Assembly (NCBI RefSeq): GCF_001679005.1
Contig: NZ_LXTW01000034.1
Span: forward strand, 12,531 to 76,530
Origin: Moraxella nonliquefaciens
Lineage (GTDB): Bacteria > Pseudomonadota > Gammaproteobacteria > Pseudomonadales > Moraxellaceae
Reading direction: 5' to 3'
DNA: 64,000 nt
Shown one piece after another: positions 61,338 to 64,000 of the stretch (the first letter of the stretch is position 1; the number at the start of each line of letters is the position of its first letter). The notes under the pieces are model-generated. The model was given only the letters and a program-made list of their open reading frames with translations, had not been told where the DNA came from and did not search any database. A program made the position numbers and the translations under genes.

Positions 61338-62342
61338 CTATGGCTTTTTGGCAATCATCACCGCCCGTTTGGGAGCAGGGTAACCTTCGACGGTCAGGGT
61401 TTTGTCATCTTTATCCAAAAAATCCGTCAATGACTGATAATCCATCCATTTAGTCGCACGTTGTTCGTTGGTATCAGTAACATTAACATCCACACAACGA
61501 ATGTCCACAAAACCCATTTTTCCAAGCCATTTTGTCAAAGCAGGTACGCTTGGCAAAAAATACACGTTATTCATCATCGCATAACGCTCAAATGGCACTA
61601 GGGCGGTATGCTCATCCCCATCAACGACAAGCGTTTCTAGCACAAGCGTGCCGCCATGACACAACTGAGCCTTTAAACGCTCTAAATGCTCAAAAGGTGA
61701 TGAACGATGATACAACACCCCCATGCTAAACACAACATCAAACCATCCCCCAGCTGGTAACACTTCTAGCCCCACAGGCACATAATGCACATCACACGAC
61801 CCCACAAAGTGCTTGATTGCCATGAACTGATGATAAAACAAACACGATGGGTCAATGACCACTATTGACTTAGCCTGTGCCCCTAACATGCGAAAGCCAT
61901 GATAACCTGAACCGCCACCAACATCCAACACCCGTTTACCTACTAAATTCAAATGAGAAGCAACTCGCTCCCATTTCCAGTCCGAACGCCATTCGGTATC
62001 TATGTGTATAAGCTTATCATCTGAACCGATAAAAAAAGGGCCTTTTCGCCATGGCATGAGGGTTTTTAGTAGTGCCATGGTTTTTTTATATTCACCCATT
62101 TGCCAATCATCACCCAGCCTAATGGCAACTTTATCAGTCAAATTCACCGCCACAGGATGAACTTTTGGCAGTTTGGCGATGGCGGATGTATAATAAGGAG
62201 CATGGGCGTAGCGTGATTTATTCTTGATATCACTAAGCCATGTTGGCAGACGAGCAAGCCATTCATAAGCAGTAGGATTATTTTTGGCAATGTTCAATAA
62301 GAACAGATATAAATCTTTTTCAAAGTCAGCAATGGTGGTCAT
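61338..62342 (-). CDS. cmoB: tRNA U34 carboxymethyltransferase CmoB
   Basis: 334 residues. It transfers the carboxymethyl group of carboxy-SAM to 5-hydroxyuridine at tRNA position 34, extending wobble decoding. The family motif RKGPFFIGSDDKLIHIDTEW precedes WKWERVASHL, the SAM-binding VLDVGGGSGYHGFRM and FSMGVLYHRSSPFEHL. All residues around the glycine-rich loop look intact. The supplier enzyme CmoA is encoded 163 bp upstream on the same strand. Length is close to E. coli CmoB (323). Confidence 0.95.
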   Translation of the reverse strand: MTTIADFEKDLYLFLLNIAKNNPTAYEWLARLPTWLSDIKNKSRYAHAPYYTSAIAKLPKVHPVAVNLTDKVAIRLGDDWQMGEYKKTMALLKTLMPWRKGPFFIGSDDKLIHIDTEWRSDWKWERVASHLNLVGKRVLDVGGGSGYHGFRMLGAQAKSIVVIDPSCLFYHQFMAIKHFVGSCDVHYVPVGLEVLPAGGWFDVVFSMGVLYHRSSPFEHLERLKAQLCHGGTLVLETLVVDGDEHTALVPFERYAMMNNVYFLPSVPALTKWLGKMGFVDIRCVDVNVTDTNEQRATKWMDYQSLTDFLDKDDKTLTVEGYPAPKRAVMIAKKP

Positions 62343-62505
62343 CGGTCATTTAGTGTCAAAAGTCAAAATTAGGTATGTCATCTAAATTGCTAAAAATTCA
62401 TCAGTGTTCGGCATATCCAACATTGATAAAAACTTACAATTTTAATCAATTTTTGCATGAAAAATGAGTAAATCATAAATTATGCCATAAAAAATAAGCA
62501 CGTTC

Positions 62506-63306
62506 CTATTTAAACGCAATGATGGAAATGAAGTTTAAAAAGCGAAACCATGTCATCTGTCTTGTAAAGCCCACCGCTGTCAATCGCTTACTGTGTTTAT
62601 ATTCGCTGTCAGTAATTAGCACATTTTCCAAGGCATTTCGCTTAGCACTGATTTCAAGATTACTATATCCATTGGCACGCTTAAAGTCATAATATCGCTC
62701 AACTTGCCATGCGTCATCTTGCTCATCAAGTAAATGCACTTTTTCGGTCAATATTAAAATACCTCCATCCGCCAATGCGTCATAACATTTTTGCAAAAGT
62801 TCTACTCGCTTAATGGGTGCTAAAAATTGTAAAGTCAAATTTAACACAATCATGTCGCATTTTTGAAATACCATCTCATTAATATCACCACAAATGATAT
62901 GAATGTCATGATTAGGATAATGCTCAGTTAATAAGACAGTAGCACGTTCGGTCATGGGTTGTGAATTATCAATGCCGATAAGCTCCACTTCGTCCACACC
63001 AAATTCACCTGCCAATGTAAATAAAACTGCTCCAAGTGATGTTCCTAAGTCATAGACACGGCTGATTTTTTTATCATTTTTTTGTTGGCGATACCCCAAA
63101 TGACGGCGAGCAAAAATTGGCAACATGGCAAGTACTTGTCCATAACCGGGAACACTTCGGCGTATCATATCAGGAAAGCACATTACCACTTGTTCATCAA
63201 AACTAAAACGGGCATGTTTATCAAGAGGTGTGGTAAAAAGTGTATCCATACCAGTATCGATAGTTGGATTAATGTTTGGACTAGGGACATGATCACTGTA
63301 TGGCAT
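62506..63306 (-). CDS. cmoA: Carboxy-S-adenosyl-L-methionine synthase CmoA
   Basis: 266 residues. It makes carboxy-SAM from SAM and prephenate for CmoB. The SAM fold begins RVYDLGTSLGAVLFTL (about residues 84-99), followed by GIDNSQPMTERA, the acidic CGDINEM and MIVLNLTLQFLAP. The N-terminal DEQVVMCFPDMIRRSVPGYG is typical for CmoA. It is the first gene of the cmoA-cmoB pair, separated by an AT-rich gap in which no second promoter was recognised. It is divergent from msrA with about 77 bp between starts. Confidence 0.95.
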   Translation of the reverse strand: MPYSDHVPSPNINPTIDTGMDTLFTTPLDKHARFSFDEQVVMCFPDMIRRSVPGYGQVLAMLPIFARRHLGYRQQKNDKKISRVYDLGTSLGAVLFTLAGEFGVDEVELIGIDNSQPMTERATVLLTEHYPNHDIHIICGDINEMVFQKCDMIVLNLTLQFLAPIKRVELLQKCYDALADGGILILTEKVHLLDEQDDAWQVERYYDFKRANGYSNLEISAKRNALENVLITDSEYKHSKRLTAVGFTRQMTWFRFLNFISIIAFK

Positions 63307-63383
63307 GAGTTATTGGTTTTTTATAAAATATGTGCTATTCTATCATTTTTAACACATATTTTCATAATATTAAGGGTATGATT

Positions 63384-63902
63384 ATGCAAGAAATTATTCT
63401 AGGGGGTGGCTGTTTTTGGTGCACCCAATCGGTATTTTTGACAGTCAAAGGCATAATCTCTGCAACCAGTGGTTATGCAGGTGGACAGGCAGAGACAGCA
63501 GATTATGAATCAGTGTGTGGCGGACAGACAGGACATGTGGAAGTCATCAAGATTGTCTATGATAAACAAGTCATCGATCTGTCAACCATTTTAGATATTT
63601 TCTTTGCCACACACGACCCAACCACTCTTAACCGTCAGGGTAATGATGTTGGTACACAGTATGCCTCTGTGATTTTTTATGATAATGAAACAGATTTAGC
63701 CATCATCAACGATAAAATCGCCGCACTAAAAGCGAATGACATTCCTGTGGTTACTCGCGTGGAAAAAGCGCCGATTTTTTACCAAGCAGAAGAATATCAT
63801 CAGAATTTTTTTAGTAAAAACCCAACCCAAGGCTATTGCAACTTTGCCATTCCACCAAAATTACAAAAATTAAAAACAGAGTTCAGCGCTTTTCTTAAAT
63901 AA
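63384..63902 (+). CDS. msrA: Peptide-methionine (S)-S-oxide reductase MsrA
   Basis: 172 residues from ATG 63384; the AAGGG site at 63372-63376 is correctly spaced for this ATG, whereas the in-frame ATG at 63378 is too close. The catalytic Cys is in GGGCFWCTQSVF (residues 6-17). SVCGGQTGHVEVIKI and AEEYHQNFF follow as in the family. It repairs oxidised methionine in proteins. The usual family contains GGxFWC and needs recycling by thioredoxin; no separate MsrB domain is attached. It is a single gene with its own terminator. Confidence 0.94.
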   Translation: MQEIILGGGCFWCTQSVFLTVKGIISATSGYAGGQAETADYESVCGGQTGHVEVIKIVYDKQVIDLSTILDIFFATHDPTTLNRQGNDVGTQYASVIFYDNETDLAIINDKIAALKANDIPVVTRVEKAPIFYQAEEYHQNFFSKNPTQGYCNFAIPPKLQKLKTEFSAFLK

Positions 63903-63931
63903 ACATTTTTTCTATTTAAAAAGACAACATA

Positions 63932-63964
63932 AAGAAAGACGGTATTGCTGTCTTTCTTTTAATT
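63932..63964 (+). terminator. Terminator of msrA
   Basis: Perfect 10-bp stem AAAGAAAGAC (63932-63941) / GTCTTTCTTT (63951-63960), 29 bp behind the msrA stop. Confidence 0.8.
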
Positions 63965-64000
63965 CTTAAATCATAATTTAACCCAAAACCCCCACATCTT

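Noticed and set aside
1..64000. CRISPR arrays, rRNA genes, transposases or integrases
   Set aside because: No regularly spaced repeats, no rRNA-like sequence and no recombinase motif were found on either strand.

Overview
The window looks like a chromosomal segment of a Moraxella species (Gammaproteobacteria, Moraxellaceae). The strongest indicators are a transferrin-receptor locus in the Moraxella order tbpA-slam-tbpB, housekeeping gene neighbours shared with Acinetobacter and Pseudomonas (lpxC convergent with dciA; gltX followed by tRNA-Ala and tRNA-Glu), and a GATC-type restriction-modification operon. The predicted lengths of that operon (294, 280 and 273 residues) agree with my memory of the MboI system of Moraxella bovis. 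M. bovis or a close relative is therefore the most likely source; this is inference, not a database result.

Region 1-20.6 kb is mostly housekeeping: a partial BON-type lipoprotein and yraN, rlmH, ribF, a secreted CHAP/NlpC-like hydrolase, dciA, lpxC, a YdjM-like membrane protein, two tRNAs behind gltX, an EEP-family nuclease/phosphatase, oligopeptidase A with a YheV zinc-ribbon protein, two proteins of unknown function, rph, fadD, a coiled-coil protein of unknown function, coaBC, a TauE/SafE exporter and a dicarboxylate/amino-acid symporter. Region 20.7-29.5 kb is the iron-acquisition locus: tbpA, a divergent PepSY protein, slam and tbpB, with Fur-box-like AT palindromes between them and a decayed TonB-receptor-like fragment behind tbpB. 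Region 29.5-37.9 kb carries nhaA, a His-rich MliC-like lipoprotein, aroE, an acyl-CoA dehydrogenase, xthA, an antitoxin-like remnant and a peroxiredoxin-glutaredoxin fusion.

Two accessory insertions stand out. At 37.86-38.89 kb a small island (frameshifted XRE regulator, 43-aa zinc-ribbon protein, nonsense-interrupted 71-codon gene) sits between two nearly identical terminator hairpins, as if it had split or duplicated one ancestral bidirectional terminator. At 49.6-54.2 kb, behind valS, a PIN-domain protein, a TacA-type antitoxin and a broken TacT-type acetyltransferase lie between two copies of the last 39 bases of the shared valS 3' end (36/39 identical); the toxin frame runs directly into the second copy. 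The MboI-like operon follows.

The rest comprises a three-gene type I secretion system of the Lap type with no substrate in view (38.9-43.9 kb), lnt and valS, a histone-deacetylase-family protein with a YbjN-domain partner, a possible toxin-antitoxin-like pair, ccmAB without other cytochrome c maturation genes, apbE, a UbiH/UbiM-type monooxygenase, cmoB, cmoA and msrA. No rRNA, CRISPR array, transposase or integrase was seen.
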